Assembly (NCBI GenBank): GCA_027854065.1
Contig: JAQGEF010000003.1
Location: forward strand, 186,001 to 250,000
DNA length: 64,000 nucleotides
DNA from: Polluticaenibacter yanchengensis
Lineage (GTDB): Bacteria > Bacteroidota > Bacteroidia > Chitinophagales > Chitinophagaceae
Direction: 5' to 3'
Shown: piece by piece, positions 18,343-27,333 of the stretch
How the letters are laid out: each line of letters opens with the position of its first letter
Numbering within the stretch: position 1 is the first letter of the stretch
Made by a program: the position numbers and the translations under genes
Notes under the pieces: generated by a model
Told to the model about the DNA's origin: nothing
What the model saw: only the letters and a program-made list of their open reading frames with translations
Databases searched by the model: none

Positions 18343-18478
18343 GTTTTTTTATTTTGGGGCTTTCACCTTTTATTCATTATTAATCATTTGTACGGCGTGC
18401 TCAGGGCTCCGCTACGCTTGGTGCTCCTGCGTCGCACTGGCTCGTGCCTCGCCACCCCCGCATGCCGCAGCCCGTTGG
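18343..18478 (-). repeat. Structured intergenic repeat, element D
   Basis: Read on the minus strand it runs from CGGGCTGCGG through GGTGGCGAGGCACGAGCC and AGCGTAGCGGAGCCC to GTGAAAGCCCC and an A-rich tail (complement of 18343-18355). The order of segments matches element C, and the 3' half matches element H. The tail ends about 9 bp before the mazG ATG with no recognisable promoter in between, so the repeat is probably transcribed into the mazG leader or supplies its promoter. Confidence 0.75.
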
Positions 18479-18601
18479 CATTTAAACAATCCCTGTCATT
18501 GATTATTTATATTTATTTCAAAGCACGAATCATTAATGATCCATGGCCCTATCCCTGTTATTTTCTTAAAAGTATTAAATTATCAACTAGCAACTAATAG
18601 T

Positions 18602-18609
18602 TATCTTTG
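18602..18609 (+). promoter_or_regulatory. -7 promoter box (TATCTTTG)
   Basis: TATCTTTG at 18602-18609 is a perfect TAnnTTTG box 26 bp before the start codon at 18636. A -33 TTTG was not seen at normal spacing. Confidence 0.45.
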
Positions 18610-18635
18610 CCCCGAAAAGTAACATAACTTAAAGA

Positions 18636-19487
18636 ATGAAAAAACTAATTTCTAAAATTCTTTTTTTAGCCTTAGCCACCATTGTTTCTAAAAATAGTAC
18701 TGCACAATATTATTACAAAAGCATTGTACAATTAAAACAAACCAAACAAAATTTTGAATCATTAGTTAAAGCAAAAGTAAAAACTGTAAATGTAACAGCT
18801 GCCGATGCAGAAGATAAACCTTTGGAAAATTTCAAAATAGTTCAGCGTCTTGCCGGGCAAAGTAAATTAATAACTGTATCCAGTGCGCAGAGTAGCCAGG
18901 AAACTGTTACAATCACAGAGTTCAACCAACAGTTTTATCCAACCAAAATTACCGATTCCAGTAGTTTTACCCTGAGTACTGCTACTTATACCTATAATAA
19001 CAACGGACAATTAACGGAATTAAGTTCTGTAAGCATCGATCCTACAGATTCCAATAATTATTCGTTTCGTGAAAAGCAGGTGTTCATTTATTCCAAAACC
19101 GGATTGCCGGAAAAAATGTACCGGGTGAAAGATGGGGTAGATACTATTGAAGTAAGATTTATTACAGACCCGGTAGAAAATGTACCTGCTATAGAAGAGT
19201 GGTGGAGTAAAGGACGAAGAATAGAAGCCTGGTATTATATTTTCGATAAAAATAAAAACCTTACCGGTGTACTGCGTAAAAGTAAAAAAGGACAGTTACT
19301 ACCGGATTACCTATTTGAATATAATGAGGACGGTACTTTAAATAACTATACTACTGTAACACCCGGTACTTCCAATTATAAAATCTTTTATTATAAGTAC
19401 AATGATCTGGGCCTTAAAGACGGTGAATTGATTTTGAACAAACAAAAGCAATCTGAAGGTTCTATCGATTATGAGTATGTTCTGTAA
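18636..19487 (+). CDS. Secreted protein with YD/RHS-like beta segments, unknown function
   Basis: A 283-residue protein with a signal peptide (MKKLISKILFLALATIVS, cleavage near the TAQ at about 24). The mature part contains strand-turn-strand units such as YTYNNNGQLTEL, LFEYNEDGTLNNY and YYKYNDLGLKDG, which resemble single YD/RHS-type repeats that wrap into beta sheets. No enzymatic motif is visible. Such proteins are common secreted or periplasmic unknowns in Bacteroidota. It is monocistronic: a -7 box lies directly upstream and a strong bidirectional terminator directly downstream. The role is not inferable. Confidence 0.75.
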   Translation: MKKLISKILFLALATIVSKNSTAQYYYKSIVQLKQTKQNFESLVKAKVKTVNVTAADAEDKPLENFKIVQRLAGQSKLITVSSAQSSQETVTITEFNQQFYPTKITDSSSFTLSTATYTYNNNGQLTELSSVSIDPTDSNNYSFREKQVFIYSKTGLPEKMYRVKDGVDTIEVRFITDPVENVPAIEEWWSKGRRIEAWYYIFDKNKNLTGVLRKSKKGQLLPDYLFEYNEDGTLNNYTTVTPGTSNYKIFYYKYNDLGLKDGELILNKQKQSEGSIDYEYVL

Positions 19488-19494
19488 TATCCCA

Positions 19495-19527
19495 ACATAA
19501 AAGCGACATTTAATGTCGCTTTTATGT
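19495..19527. terminator. Bidirectional intrinsic terminator (near-perfect palindrome)
   Basis: Sixteen-nt arms (19495-19510 and 19512-19527) around one central base, with AAAA and TTTT runs at the outer ends. It separates the secreted-protein gene from the convergent lipoprotein gene. Confidence 0.85.
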
Positions 19528-19959
19528 TTATTTGGAATTTAATTTCAATCTTAAAACCTTACCTTCTTCGGTTGTTAGTTTTGCCTCCACAAAATTGGGG
19601 TTCAATCCGGTGTTGGTAATATACCAGACGCCATTGAATTTTTTAACAGGCTCAGTGGCAGTAGGGAAGTTGGACGTAATTGTTTTTGATGATTCATTAG
19701 GTGACCATGTACCCATAAATTCCTGCACGCCGTTCTTTATGGCAAATACTCTTCCGTTATCATAAAACTCAAAAGAATATGCACTGAAGTCTGCAGTAAT
19801 ATCAGTACCTGCTTCATTAAAGTTCGATACGACCCATGCATTGTCCGTTATTAATTTCATGAGTAAGGACTCTACAATTTTATCTTTTACTTTCTTACAG
19901 CCGGAAATTGAAATAACAGATAATACCAATAATAAGGGAACAAATATTTTTTTAATCAT
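19528..19959 (-). CDS. Small lipoprotein, lipocalin-like, unknown function
   Basis: A 143-residue protein with a lipoprotein signal ending in SISGC (Cys21). The mature part is beta-rich and has the pattern of a Bacteroidota lipocalin-like fold: W(V)VSNFNEAG, FEFYDNGRVFAI, GTWSPNE and WYITN. These look like successive strands of a small barrel that senses or binds a ligand, but no ligand can be named. It begins 12 bp after the ispG stop codon on the same strand and is probably cotranscribed with it, though a functional link to isoprenoid synthesis is not obvious. Confidence 0.7.
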   Translation of the reverse strand: MIKKIFVPLLLVLSVISISGCKKVKDKIVESLLMKLITDNAWVVSNFNEAGTDITADFSAYSFEFYDNGRVFAIKNGVQEFMGTWSPNESSKTITSNFPTATEPVKKFNGVWYITNTGLNPNFVEAKLTTEEGKVLRLKLNSK

Positions 19960-19971
19960 AATTCTGCTTTG

Positions 19972-21975
19972 TTAATTGATGCTTTTAGGTTCCAGCCAAA
20001 CATCATTTTCTTTTAAAAGATTGATTAACTCATCTACGGCAATTTCGCTATCAATATTTTTCTTTACAACTTCCTTGCCTTTGTATAAAGTTATTTTGCC
20101 TACACCGCTGCCTACATATCCAAAATCCGCATCGGCCATTTCACCGGGGCCATTCACAATGCAACCCATGATGGCAATTTTCACGCCTTTCAGGTGGTTG
20201 GTCTTTGCCCTTATTTTAGCAGTGGTTTCCTGTAGCTCAAACAAGGTCCTTCCACAACTCGGGCAACTGATATATTCAGTTTTGCTGATGCGTGTACGTG
20301 TTGCCTGAAGAATGCCGAATGCTGTATTATTCATAAACTGCTCGGCGGTTTTGTTGGTATTGTAGTTCCTTCCGCCTGTGTTTACATTATTAAAACTGTT
20401 ATAAGCATCTTTTGTCATACCAATACACAAACCATCCCCAAAACCATCCAGTAATAAAGCGCCTGCTTCCGTTCCGTAATGGATCAGGTGCTCGTCCGCA
20501 GTTTGCCAGTTACTATCCACTACTATCACAGCCGGATTTTTTATATCATTTTGTTCAAGATATATAAATGCTTTCCGTATTTGCTGCATTGCGTTGGTTT
20601 TTTGACTGCTCAGGCATAAAACTACATTTGATGCATTTGTTACAGCATTAAAACTATTCTCATCTATACCATTATCTATATCCACAAACACAAAGTTCAA
20701 ACCTGTATGTTTATAAGGACTATTGTTGTATTCCTCTGTACTGTAAAAAATAGGTATAAACTGGTTATTGTTTTTTAATGCTGCTATTTCCGGTGTTGTA
20801 ATAACCTGGAGTGTACCCGGCAGGTTAAACTCAACTGATTTGTCATTTACAAAAACAAAATCGGCAGCCATATCGCCAATTGTCCATTTATCCAATGCTT
20901 CGCTATAACTATAACCAATAGAAGATAGGGAATCTGTAGAAATGGTTGCCTGCTTGCTTAAATCTGCTATTACAACGGGAACTTTTCCTTCACCAATGTT
21001 TTGTACTGCGAAAGTCTTTCTGCGTTTATAAACAAACGGGGAATATGGTAAATTGATTTTTTCATTGGTTGGTCTGTCAGTAATATCTGTTGCTTTGGTA
21101 TAGCGTTTCACAATATCACGGCACACCGGGATTTCCAGTTCGGGGTCTTCGGTCAGACTCACTCTTATGGTATCTCCAATGCCATCTTCCAATAAAGTGC
21201 CAATACCTATGGCGCTTTTTATTCTGCCATCTTCACCATCTCCCGCTTCTGTTACGCCAAGGTGCAGCGGGTAAATCTCGCCAAACTCCTCATCCATTTT
21301 CTGAATCAATAAACGGTAAGCCTGTACCATTACCTGCGGGTTACTGGCTTTCATACTCAGTATAATATTGTAATAGCTTTCATATCTTGCTATTCGTAGA
21401 AATTCCATGGCACTTTCTACCATGCCCATTGGCGTATCACCATACCGGCTCATGATCCTGTCACTGAGACTACCATGGTTGGTACCAATGCGCATGGCGG
21501 TACCATATTCCTTGCAAATTTTTACCAGGGGTGTAAAACGTTGCTGGATCCTGTCAATTTCTTCCTGGTATTCGGAGTCGGTATATTCAATTTGCTCAAA
21601 TTTCTTTTTATCAACGTAATTACCAGGATTCACGCGTACTTTCTCAATTAACCGTGCAGCAATTTCAGCTGCGTTCGGTGTAAAATGAATATCTGCAATA
21701 AGTGGTGTATGGTAGCCCTGTTTATTGAGTTCATTTTTTATATTCAGTAAATTTTCAGCTTCTTTTTTACTGGGAGCGGTTATCCGCACCAATTCACTAC
21801 CGGCTTCTATACAACGTATTGTCTGTTCAACAGTTGCTTTTGTATCCATAGTATCCGTAGTGGTCATGGTTTGTACCCTGATGGGATTACCATTGCCAAT
21901 TAATAAACCTCCTACATTTACTTCCCTGGTTTTTAATCTTTTATAATTAAATAAATCCTCAGTATAAAGTTGCAT
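19972..21975 (-). CDS. ispG: 4-hydroxy-3-methylbut-2-enyl-diphosphate synthase (long form)
   Basis: This enzyme converts MEcPP to HMBPP in the MEP isoprenoid pathway with a [4Fe-4S] cluster. The protein (667 aa) has the N-terminal TIM barrel (VNVGGLLIGNGNPIRVQTMT, later RIGTNHGSLSDR) and a large inserted domain between about residues 290 and 545. The C-terminal reductase-like domain has cluster ligands CPSC (571, 574) and GCIVNGPGE (Cys605). Enterobacterial IspG is about 370 aa; the long form with the extra domain is known from Bacteroidota, chlorobia and plants. The lipoprotein gene follows 12 bp downstream. Identification is firm. Confidence 0.96.
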   Translation of the reverse strand: MQLYTEDLFNYKRLKTREVNVGGLLIGNGNPIRVQTMTTTDTMDTKATVEQTIRCIEAGSELVRITAPSKKEAENLLNIKNELNKQGYHTPLIADIHFTPNAAEIAARLIEKVRVNPGNYVDKKKFEQIEYTDSEYQEEIDRIQQRFTPLVKICKEYGTAMRIGTNHGSLSDRIMSRYGDTPMGMVESAMEFLRIARYESYYNIILSMKASNPQVMVQAYRLLIQKMDEEFGEIYPLHLGVTEAGDGEDGRIKSAIGIGTLLEDGIGDTIRVSLTEDPELEIPVCRDIVKRYTKATDITDRPTNEKINLPYSPFVYKRRKTFAVQNIGEGKVPVVIADLSKQATISTDSLSSIGYSYSEALDKWTIGDMAADFVFVNDKSVEFNLPGTLQVITTPEIAALKNNNQFIPIFYSTEEYNNSPYKHTGLNFVFVDIDNGIDENSFNAVTNASNVVLCLSSQKTNAMQQIRKAFIYLEQNDIKNPAVIVVDSNWQTADEHLIHYGTEAGALLLDGFGDGLCIGMTKDAYNSFNNVNTGGRNYNTNKTAEQFMNNTAFGILQATRTRISKTEYISCPSCGRTLFELQETTAKIRAKTNHLKGVKIAIMGCIVNGPGEMADADFGYVGSGVGKITLYKGKEVVKKNIDSEIAVDELINLLKENDVWLEPKSIN

Positions 21976-22205
21976 ATAATTATTGTTCAGTCTCTGTCAA
22001 TTTTTAAAATTGATTATTGGCAAATATCAGTAAAAATAAGGAAGTGGGCAACAGAAAGGGGAGTGCATATTTAATTCAACTTAAACCAGTGCCGGGTGTA
22101 GGTTAATATGTTGCTGCTTTTGATAAATAAGAAATAACTATCAGCATATTATAGCGCTGCTGTAAGTCTGATAATATATTGAGACGGGGGAATCGGGTGT
22201 AAGTG

Positions 22206-22247
22206 AAAATGAAAGAGCTGCTTGTTTTGGCAGCTCTTTCATTTTTT
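22206..22247. terminator. Bidirectional intrinsic terminator after lysC
   Basis: GAAAGAGCTGC (22211-22221) and GCAGCTCTTTC (22230-22240) with flanking AAAAT/ATTTT extend to a 16-bp stem and an 8-nt loop. It touches the lysC stop codon. The rest of 21976-22205 holds no gene or clear motif. Confidence 0.8.
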
Positions 22248-23565
22248 ATAAATTGAATAATCCTTTATTAAGTAGTTGCAATGTTTCTTTTACATACTGG
22301 CTTTCTAAAAGTAAGCTTACATTGTGGCGGCTGCCTCCGTAACTCACCATCCTGATAGGAATATGGTGAATACTATCGAATAATTTGGTTAAAACTTCCT
22401 TGGTTTCGGATATTTCGTTACCAACAATTGATACAATGCTGAAGCCTTTTTCTACGCCAACTGTACCGAATGGCTCAAGTTCTTTAACAATTTCGTTAAT
22501 ATGCGCCGGGTTATCGATGGTTACGGATACTGCAACTTCTGATGTGGTAATCATGTCGATGCTTGTTCTGTATTTTTCGAATACCTCGAAAACTTTTCTT
22601 AAGAAACCGTATGCGAGTAGCATTCTGCTACTGCGTATGTTTATTGCATAGATGCCATCTTTGGTGGCGACTGCTTTTACTCCGCTGCTGCTTGCTTTTT
22701 CTAAAATGGTAGTGCCTTTGGCTTCCGGCTGCATCGTATTCAATAATTTCACCGGAACATTGTAATGCTGAGCTGGCCAGATAGATGCCGGGTGAAGTAT
22801 TTTAGCCCCAAAATAGGCTAACTCTGCCGCTTCATCAAAGCTGAGGACTTCTATTGGTTTGGTGTTTTCACAGATTCGCGGATCGTTGTTGTGCATACCA
22901 TCTATATCTGTCCATATTTCACAAACAGAGGCATTTACTGCTGCTGCTATTAATGACGCACTGTAATCGCTGCCTCCGCGTTTTAAGTTATCCACTTCAC
23001 CTTTTGAGTTTCTGCAGATATAGCCTTGAGTGATAAAGAGCCTGTTGCCTGAATACTTTTCCAGGATAGCTTCCAGTTTTTCTTTTATAACAGGTACCTG
23101 CGGCTCATCATATGCGTCTATAGACATGAATTCTAATGCCGGCAGAAATACGTGCGGTATATTATTTTCTTCCAGGTAAACACAGAATAATTTTGTACTC
23201 AGCAGTTCTCCCTGGGCAAGAATGTCCTTGTTTAAAGCGTCACTGAATGAAATCCTGAGAATGACATTTAAAAAGTCGAAATGTTCATCTACAATAGATT
23301 TCGCTTTATTGAGATGGGCTTCTGAATTGGTTAAGTCTTTTATAAAGCTGTTATAGTGATCATTTAATTTGTCAATTAATTCTTTAGCCAGCGTTCTGTT
23401 GCTTGTTGCTAATGCATCGCTGATCTGTACCAATGCATTGGTTGTACCGCTTAATGCACTTAAAACGGTAATTGTTTTTTCTTCAGATTTTGTAATAAGT
23501 TCTGCAACTTGACGCATTCTCTCCGGTTTACCTACACTGGTACCACCAAATTTCATCACTTTCAT
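22246..23565 (-). CDS. lysC: Aspartate kinase
   Basis: A 439-residue monofunctional aspartokinase, first step of the lysine, threonine and methionine branch. The kinase domain opens with the signature KFGGTSVG (5-12); RGGSDYSASLIAAA near 207-220 is the aspartate/ATP loop; EIWTDIDGMHNNDPR lies near 225-240. The C-terminus has two ACT domains (about 295-439), which usually bind lysine or threonine as feedback inhibitors. It is not fused to homoserine dehydrogenase. Two ATG codons (codons 1 and 4) could start it. dapA lies far away in this window. A possible -7 box (TAATTTTG, complement of 23619-23626) lies upstream. Confidence 0.94.
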   Translation of the reverse strand: MKVMKFGGTSVGKPERMRQVAELITKSEEKTITVLSALSGTTNALVQISDALATSNRTLAKELIDKLNDHYNSFIKDLTNSEAHLNKAKSIVDEHFDFLNVILRISFSDALNKDILAQGELLSTKLFCVYLEENNIPHVFLPALEFMSIDAYDEPQVPVIKEKLEAILEKYSGNRLFITQGYICRNSKGEVDNLKRGGSDYSASLIAAAVNASVCEIWTDIDGMHNNDPRICENTKPIEVLSFDEAAELAYFGAKILHPASIWPAQHYNVPVKLLNTMQPEAKGTTILEKASSSGVKAVATKDGIYAINIRSSRMLLAYGFLRKVFEVFEKYRTSIDMITTSEVAVSVTIDNPAHINEIVKELEPFGTVGVEKGFSIVSIVGNEISETKEVLTKLFDSIHHIPIRMVSYGGSRHNVSLLLESQYVKETLQLLNKGLFNL

Positions 23566-23770
23566 ATTGCTAAATAAAAGTTTATCAGTATTTATTTGTA
23601 TAATTTTTTAAAAGTGCGCAAAATTATTAAACAAATTGCAATAATTCTAATAATATTTAAATAATGACAATAAATACCTGTATGTTATATAATTGTTGCC
23701 TGATTGTGTAAATAATATTATTTATTAACGATAATTTACATAATTTTTAATATTTCATTATAATTTCAAT

Positions 23771-23778
23771 TATTTTTG
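23771..23778 (+). promoter_or_regulatory. -7 promoter box for the metalloprotease gene
   Basis: TATTTTTG at 23771-23778 fits TAnnTTTG and lies 42 bp before the ATG. The surrounding region (23600-23770) is extremely AT-rich and holds no clear -33 box. Confidence 0.4.
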
Positions 23779-23820
23779 CAGTCGTGGAATAAGTGATATA
23801 GAATCCTTTCCCTATTAAAT

Positions 23821-26800
23821 ATGAAAAAAATTTACATTTTAACGCTGTCTGTGCTGACAGTTTTTTCGGGTTTTGCTCAAAAGAGTAAAACAAGCAGGAA
23901 ATCATGTTTTACAACTCAGCATAGAAACGCAGTTTTACAGCAAAATCCGCTGGTGCAGACACAGGTTTCTTTTGAAAAGGAAATGAAGCAATTGATAGAT
24001 AAGAAAAGACTGGACAGGACGCAAAATGATGTTAATGATCTTGGGGTAATACCTGTAATATTTCATATTATTCATACCGGGCAGAGTGTCGGTACCGGCT
24101 ATAATATTGCCCAGGAAAAAATAATCGCTCAGTTAAACCAGTTGAATAAGGATTATTCCAATAACTCTGGAAGTACTTACAGTACGGCGAGTAAAACCGG
24201 CTTACAGTTTGGCCTGGCTACTGTTGGACCAAATAACACGACATTGGCCCAGCCAGGTATTGACAGGATCAATGCTGCCAGTTCTTCATTTGGCCAACCG
24301 CCATACTCATACAATAACTTTGAAAGGCGAGTGAAGTCGGCTACTTACTGGGACCCTACAAAATATGTTAACATCTGGGTAACGACATTTACCGATGATG
24401 AAGGGATATTGGGTTATGCTACATTCCCAAGTCTTTCTACTTTGCAAGGGCTGGATGAAGAAGAGACGAATTCTACAGCAGGTGTAGTAATAGATTATAT
24501 GACGATTGGTAGTTTATCTACGCCATATAGTGCCTGCTCTGCTGATAATGTATATGGCCATGGCCGTACTTTAACGCATGAAATGGGCCATTTTTTAGGT
24601 TTATTGCATATCTGGGGCGATGCTTTATGTGGCTCTGATTATTGTGATGATACGCCGGTGCATGAAACAGCCAACTATGGTAAACATACACAGCCTAAGC
24701 CAAATACTTGTACAGGCCAAAGTGAAATGTTTGAAAATTTTATGGATTATACGGATGATGTATTGCTAACGACGTTTACTGTGAAGCAAGCTGAAAGAAT
24801 GCAGGTTGTAATGAACAATAGCCCGCGCCGTAAAAGCCTGCTTACTGCCGGTACCCCGGTTGGCACTGTGAGTAATGCTGCTAAAATTTCGTTTTTAACG
24901 GGTTGTAGTAATAGTCTGACTGTAAATGAGAAGGGCAAAGTGAATAGTGATTGTGGCGCATATACGGATTATAGTTTGTTTTTAGGCATTGAGTCGGAGG
25001 CAGTGGGAGCGGCTACATTGAATTTTACTGCAAGTGGTACTGCTTCATCAGGATCGGATTACCAAATACTTACACCATCAATCTCTATCGTTGCAGGTGA
25101 TAAGATAAAGGAATTTAAGATCCGGATTTTTGATGACGGTATGTCGGAATCGAATGAGACTATTAATTTAAGTTATTCTATTTCAGGATCGGGGGTGATT
25201 CAAAATACAGCATTTACGAATGCTTATTCTATACAAATAGTAGATGATGGTATTCCTGTGATTGGTTTTGGTATTGATACTTTGGTGAATGAAACTTTTG
25301 GTACGACTCTTTCGCTTCCAACGGGCTGGGCTGCCTATGATCTTGAAAGTTCTTCTACAAATAAATTTGTTGTTGGTTCTAACGGTGGGGCAAATACGAC
25401 TGGCTCTTCTATGTATATCTCTTCTAACAGTACTTCTAAGCCAGCTTCTTATAATGTAAATGCATATTCGAGTTATTTAGCGGCATTGCCTATTGTTAAT
25501 AAAAGCGGTTATGCGGGTTACAGCATGAAGTTTAAGTACAGGGTCGGTGGTGAATGGTATGAGGGTGATGCTTATGATTTTGGAAGAGTGGGTGTACTGA
25601 AACCTAGTAGTGCCTATGAATTTGTTTATGGCTCTCCTATTCTGGCCGGTAATTATAATACTTCTACAGGGGCTACGACTGCAAAATCGGGTGAAGCTAC
25701 TGTTAATTTCCTGGAGAACCAGTATCTTGGTTCCGGATTTTACCCGGTCTTTTACTGGACAAATGATGCTGCTGGTGGTACGCAACCGGGTTTGGTTATT
25801 GATGATGTTTTATTGACTGCTCAAAAAGTAAAGGTCGAAACTACTAAAAACAGTGTGAAATCTCACGCTATAAAGGCTAATGAAACGGTTCATTTTTTAA
25901 GCTTCGGCAATAGAAATATTATTGCTTCGATATCGAAGTCTGCTGCTGATTTAACTTGTGTAAAAGCATTGATTACGCAGGACGGTACAGCTAAAGTTGA
26001 TTTTAAAACCAGCTATGGCAATTTTAAAAGGGCGTCTAAAATAATAGATATCACAACGACTTCTGCATCTGTTGGCAACTATGATATTGAGTTGTATTTT
26101 TCGAAAGCAGAGTTAGCTGCATTTGAAGACCTCTCTAAATTGAGAATTATTAAGGTGAGATCGGGATTGGATTTGTCTGCTACAATAGCAGCGGTTGATG
26201 CTATTTTATATACCCCTGTATTGACCAATAAATTGTCTTCAGATGAATATGCGTCATTTAAAGTGAGTGCGAATGGTTTTTCACAGTTCTTATTGGTTGA
26301 GTCAACGGATGCATTGCCACTAACTATGCTGGATTTTGCTGTAAACCCGGTTAATACTTCTGCATTGCTTAGCTGGCAGACTACTAATGAAATAAATGTT
26401 TCGGGTTTTAATGTGCTGCGGAGCCTGGATGGTATGAATTATGAAAAAGTGGCGTTTGTGAAAGCTAATAATCCTTTGGACCTTTCTAAGAAAAACAGTT
26501 ATACTTATATCGATAATGATTTAAAAAGTGGTATCAATTATTTTTATAAAATAGAGCAGGTGGATATTGACGGATTTACTAAATATTCTACTGTCAGAAA
26601 CCTGAAATTATCTGCTTTGTCTAAGTTATTGGTATATCCGAACCCGGTGGAAAATAATTTGAATGTGGTTCTGGGTGTTAATAGTAAAGCCGATATTAAA
26701 CTGTTGGATTTAACAGGGAGGATATTATTGAATTTAAGTGGTGTTTCTGTAAATGGCAGCTACCAGATAAATATGAGCAGGTTTAGGGCCGGTGAATATA

Positions 26801-26859
26801 TAGTGGATGTGACGCTGAAAGACGGGACTGGGGTTCAATCTAAAATAATCAAGTTATAA
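23821..26859 (+). CDS. Secreted M43-type zinc metalloprotease with Calx-beta and T9SS sorting domain
   Basis: A 1012-residue exported protein. The signal peptide spans 1-19. The pappalysin/cytophagalysin-type (M43) catalytic domain spans about 45-340, with the extended zinc motif HEMGHFLGLLH at 253-263 and the Met-turn NFMDY at about 306-310 (Met308). A Calx-beta-like domain lies near 360-470 (SGTASSGSDYQ, DDGMSESNETI), followed by a jelly-roll-like segment and a fibronectin-like segment. The C-terminal domain, about 938-1012, starts with VYPNPVENNLNV and is a type A sorting signal for the type IX secretion system. It is probably released or attached to the cell surface. It is monocistronic, with a terminator directly after the stop. 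Confidence 0.93.
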   Translation: MKKIYILTLSVLTVFSGFAQKSKTSRKSCFTTQHRNAVLQQNPLVQTQVSFEKEMKQLIDKKRLDRTQNDVNDLGVIPVIFHIIHTGQSVGTGYNIAQEKIIAQLNQLNKDYSNNSGSTYSTASKTGLQFGLATVGPNNTTLAQPGIDRINAASSSFGQPPYSYNNFERRVKSATYWDPTKYVNIWVTTFTDDEGILGYATFPSLSTLQGLDEEETNSTAGVVIDYMTIGSLSTPYSACSADNVYGHGRTLTHEMGHFLGLLHIWGDALCGSDYCDDTPVHETANYGKHTQPKPNTCTGQSEMFENFMDYTDDVLLTTFTVKQAERMQVVMNNSPRRKSLLTAGTPVGTVSNAAKISFLTGCSNSLTVNEKGKVNSDCGAYTDYSLFLGIESEAVGAATLNFTASGTASSGSDYQILTPSISIVAGDKIKEFKIRIFDDGMSESNETINLSYSISGSGVIQNTAFTNAYSIQIVDDGIPVIGFGIDTLVNETFGTTLSLPTGWAAYDLESSSTNKFVVGSNGGANTTGSSMYISSNSTSKPASYNVNAYSSYLAALPIVNKSGYAGYSMKFKYRVGGEWYEGDAYDFGRVGVLKPSSAYEFVYGSPILAGNYNTSTGATTAKSGEATVNFLENQYLGSGFYPVFYWTNDAAGGTQPGLVIDDVLLTAQKVKVETTKNSVKSHAIKANETVHFLSFGNRNIIASISKSAADLTCVKALITQDGTAKVDFKTSYGNFKRASKIIDITTTSASVGNYDIELYFSKAELAAFEDLSKLRIIKVRSGLDLSATIAAVDAILYTPVLTNKLSSDEYASFKVSANGFSQFLLVESTDALPLTMLDFAVNPVNTSALLSWQTTNEINVSGFNVLRSLDGMNYEKVAFVKANNPLDLSKKNSYTYIDNDLKSGINYFYKIEQVDIDGFTKYSTVRNLKLSALSKLLVYPNPVENNLNVVLGVNSKADIKLLDLTGRILLNLSGVSVNGSYQINMSRFRAGEYIVDVTLKDGTGVQSKIIKL

Positions 26860-26868
26860 GTTAGAGAA

Positions 26869-26890
26869 GGGAGTGCAAACTCCCTTTTTT
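26869..26890 (+). terminator. Intrinsic terminator after the metalloprotease gene
   Basis: GGGAGT (26869-26874), loop GCAA, ACTCCC (26879-26884) and six T. The region from here to 27135 holds no gene; element B follows. Confidence 0.85.
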
Positions 26891-27142
26891 AATGTGCATT
26901 CCCCGGATGTTTTGTTGGAATATGAATTGCTATTGGATTTACTCGATTCAATAGTATCTATGGAATATTTCCGGCTGATTGCAAAGAACAATACATTGGG
27001 TGATTTTTTGTAAATAGTTCCGGGAATAAGTTAGTATTTGATTAGCACTATTTGCTGATGATTGTTTTATTCTTATATAATCTTAGGTAATAGATAAAGG
27101 TATTGAGATGATGATTATTTTGTGTAATTGTCTCTTCCTTCC

Positions 27143-27333
27143 GGGTGAGGGATAGCAGCAAGTACCCCACAGGCGGCATATGGGATAGGGAATAGCGGAG
27201 CTGGCAAATCATTATTGCCGCCGAGGAGTACTGCGGATAGCCCGGCCCTTTGCCTGGCCGGGAATGGTAATGAATTTTGCTGAGGATAATGATATCGTAC
27301 AGATGGCAAAGGGACACCCCCTGATAAAAAACT
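27143..27333 (+). repeat. Structured intergenic repeat, element B
   Basis: Closed by GGGTG/CACCC (27143-27147, 27315-27319). The central stem is formed by GTACCCCACAGGCGGC (27162-27177) and GCCGCCGAGGAGTAC (27217-27231), identical to element A. The second stem, CCCTTTGCC (27246-27254) with GGCAAAGGG (27305-27313), occupies the place of CTGGCC/GGCCAG in A with a different but still pairing sequence. The tail is CCCCCTGATAAAAAA. It points toward the 3' end of the vWA gene. Overlapping short frames on the minus strand are shadows. Confidence 0.75.

Noticed and set aside
27048..27317. Minus-strand reading frames across element B
   Set aside because: Shadow frames of the repeat, with the same translated phrases as over element A.
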